Source of the DNA: Nocardia xishanensis NBRC 101358
GTDB lineage: Bacteria; Actinomycetota; Actinomycetes; Mycobacteriales; Mycobacteriaceae
Direction: 5' to 3'
Assembly (NCBI RefSeq): GCF_001613365.1
Contig: NZ_BDCF01000008.1
Location: 124,001-188,000 of the forward strand
Length of the DNA: 64,000 nucleotides
Of the stretch, positions 62,852 through 64,000 are shown one piece after another. The position numbers were made by a program, and so were the translations under genes. The notes under the pieces were generated by a model, which was given only the letters and a program-made list of their open reading frames with translations, did not search any database and was not told the origin of the DNA. Every line of letters begins with the position of its first letter. Position 1 is the stretch's first letter.

Positions 62852-63930
62852 CGGCGATCCCCTTCGAATGGATGTGTTCGCAACGACAGCGGCCGGATGC
62901 CCGCGGCGACCCAGCGGCCGGTGAGTTCGGTGATCGCCGCGCGGCGAGTGCGTTCGATGAGCGCGATGCCGCAGTCGCCGCCGCCCGCACCGGAGGGTTT
63001 CGCCGCGGCGCCGACCGCCTCGCCCGCCTCGCACAGCGCACGCAGCGAAGGCGTCATGATGCCGAGCCGCGCTTTGCTATCGAGGGTGACGAGAAGTTCC
63101 CGGGCACAGTTGATTTCGGCCCGGATGCCGAGCGAGTCGTCGGCCTCCAGCGCGGCGGTGAGTCGCTGGACGCAGCGGTCGCTGCGCGACACGAAGTCGG
63201 CATCCGCGCCGCCGAGCCCCGCGACCATTTTCGGTGTCGACGCGGGCTTCGCGGTCCAGCCGACCTGCATCGCGAGACCCGTCGGCGTGGGCAGCGGGCG
63301 CACCGACAGCCCGGGCCATGGCGCACGGAGTGCGGCGTCCACCCCGCTCTCCCCCGCCAGCTCGGCTACTCGCTGCCGGTCGGGGGAACAGTAGGCGATC
63401 CAGCCACCCCAGGTACTCGCCGCCACGTCGCCGCCGGAGGCGCGCGGGTTGATCGACACGGTGGCCAGCATCGCCAGCCGGTAGCGATCCATCGGGCTCA
63501 GGTCGAGCCCGTGAAACCGCCCCAGCGCCGCGACGGTGGCCACCGTGACGGCCGCGCTGGATCCGAGGCCGAGCTTTTTCCCGTTCTCGTCGGCGAGGTC
63601 GGTGCTGATGCTCAACCGGTAGGAACGTGCCGCGATCCCGCGCTCGGCGAGCAGCCGTTCGACGATCGCGGCCGCCGCGAAGACGTAGGTGAAGTTCGAC
63701 GGCACAACGCCATCCGCGGTCGACGGGACCAATCGGCCGCCGATGCGCCCGCAGGACAACGTCACCCCACCGTCGAGATCGGAACGCAGCGTGGTGACTT
63801 CGTCACCGGCCTCGTCCACCGTTGCGGTCGCGTAGCGGTCGACCGCGGTGAGCACCGCGTGGCGTCCAGGCTCGACGACGGCGTACTCCCCTGCGATGAA
63901 CAATTTGCCCGGGGCGCGACAGGTGATCAT
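62848..63930 (-). CDS. Phosphomevalonate kinase (GHMP family)
   Basis: 360 residues. Substrate motif APGKLFIAGEYAVVEPGRHA, ATP motif KLGLGSSAAVTVATVAALGR, and C-terminal GHMP loop AAKPSGAGGGDCGIALIE. The family is the ERG8-like phosphomevalonate kinase rather than mevalonate kinase, judged by the position after mvaD and by the KLGLGSSAAV pattern. Phosphorylates mevalonate 5-phosphate to the diphosphate. The start overlaps mvaD by ATGA. Confidence 0.92.
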   Translation of the reverse strand: MITCRAPGKLFIAGEYAVVEPGRHAVLTAVDRYATATVDEAGDEVTTLRSDLDGGVTLSCGRIGGRLVPSTADGVVPSNFTYVFAAAAIVERLLAERGIAARSYRLSISTDLADENGKKLGLGSSAAVTVATVAALGRFHGLDLSPMDRYRLAMLATVSINPRASGGDVAASTWGGWIAYCSPDRQRVAELAGESGVDAALRAPWPGLSVRPLPTPTGLAMQVGWTAKPASTPKMVAGLGGADADFVSRSDRCVQRLTAALEADDSLGIRAEINCARELLVTLDSKARLGIMTPSLRALCEAGEAVGAAAKPSGAGGGDCGIALIERTRRAAITELTGRWVAAGIRPLSLRTHPFEGDRR

Positions 63931-64000
63931 CGTGCGCCGTCCGGGACCAGCGCGGCGCCAGGGCCGAGATGCGCCACCGGCATGTCGACGACGCCGCCGA
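63927..64000 (-). CDS. C-terminal end of probable mevalonate diphosphate decarboxylase (partial)
   Basis: The last 23 codons before a TGA that overlaps the kinase start read GGVVDMPVAHLGPGAALV then PDGAR. The position directly before phosphomevalonate kinase and the GPGAALV-type ending fit mevalonate diphosphate decarboxylase in the CL190-type gene order. The rest lies outside the window. Confidence 0.6.
   Translation of the reverse strand, partial: GGVVDMPVAHLGPGAALVPDGAR

Noticed and set aside
1..64000. CRISPR array
   Set aside because: No regularly spaced short direct repeats were seen; the only tandem repeats are protein-coding (kinase propeller, helical repeats, secreted repeat protein).

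Overview
The window is a high-GC actinobacterial chromosome segment, most likely Nocardia or a close mycolic-acid relative. The pointers are cutinase-like secreted proteins, a PknD-type kinase with a beta-propeller, a frdABCD fumarate reductase like that of Mycobacterium tuberculosis, a form I CO dehydrogenase cluster with a LysR regulator, and a mevalonate operon. Genus assignment is inference. Codon use is strongly GC-biased at third positions, so most long antisense reading frames are shadows.

Layout. (1) 1-6.4 kb: a minus-strand operon of a 35-residue hydrophobic peptide, a Pro/Gly-Ala-rich secreted protein, a cutinase, a LIP-type lipase and a second cutinase. It faces an MmyB-type XRE regulator across an intergenic region with two related inverted repeats. 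Two of the three hydrolases have Ala where the nucleophile Ser should be. (2) 6.4-9.9 kb: a decaying stretch with a beta-lactamase-fold hydrolase and a NUDIX hydrolase broken by several frameshifts, a flavin-reductase fragment and a small HTH gene. (3) 9.9-22.1 kb: a probable defence island ending in a large serine integrase that overlaps a tRNA-Leu(GAG). Its core is a minus-strand operon SIR2-SLOG (ThsA-like), DprA-like, ComF-like phosphoribosyltransferase, unknown protein. Around it are a DUF4062/TIR-like protein, a two-TM CBS protein, a 935-residue HTH-NTPase-repeat protein and a dead dprA remnant. (4) 22.1-23.8 kb: an imine-reductase-like gene and its HxlR regulator, between two nearly identical tRNA-Leu(GAG) genes in opposite orientation.

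(5) 23.9-35.5 kb: housekeeping and accessory genes: a TetR-controlled MacB-type ABC exporter, PknD-like kinase, Tat-exported berberine-bridge flavoprotein, ArsR-MFS pair, TetR-controlled methyltransferase plus small membrane protein, a truncated alcohol dehydrogenase and a cell-wall hydrolase-like protein. (6) 35.8-39.3 kb: frdABCD. (7) 39.4-42.1 kb: a SnoaL-like protein, a PucR regulator and an orphan thioesterase. (8) 42.5-52.8 kb: aerobic CO dehydrogenase structural genes coxMSL with maturation genes, and a divergent LysR (CutR-like) regulator. (9) 52.8-57.8 kb: D-aminoacylase-type amidohydrolase, secreted repeat protein, LuxR regulator, RDD membrane protein, small lipoprotein. (10) 57.9-64 kb: a mevalonate operon (mvaD, phosphomevalonate kinase, type 2 IPP isomerase, HMG-CoA reductase, HMG-CoA synthase) ending in a Baeyer-Villiger-type monooxygenase, with every junction a 4-base ATGA overlap.

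The best candidate for an undescribed system is the SIR2-SLOG / DprA / phosphoribosyltransferase / unknown operon: it joins a Thoeris-like effector to a ShosTA-like pair. The paired pseudo-esterases with their tiny leader peptide are the second most interesting locus.
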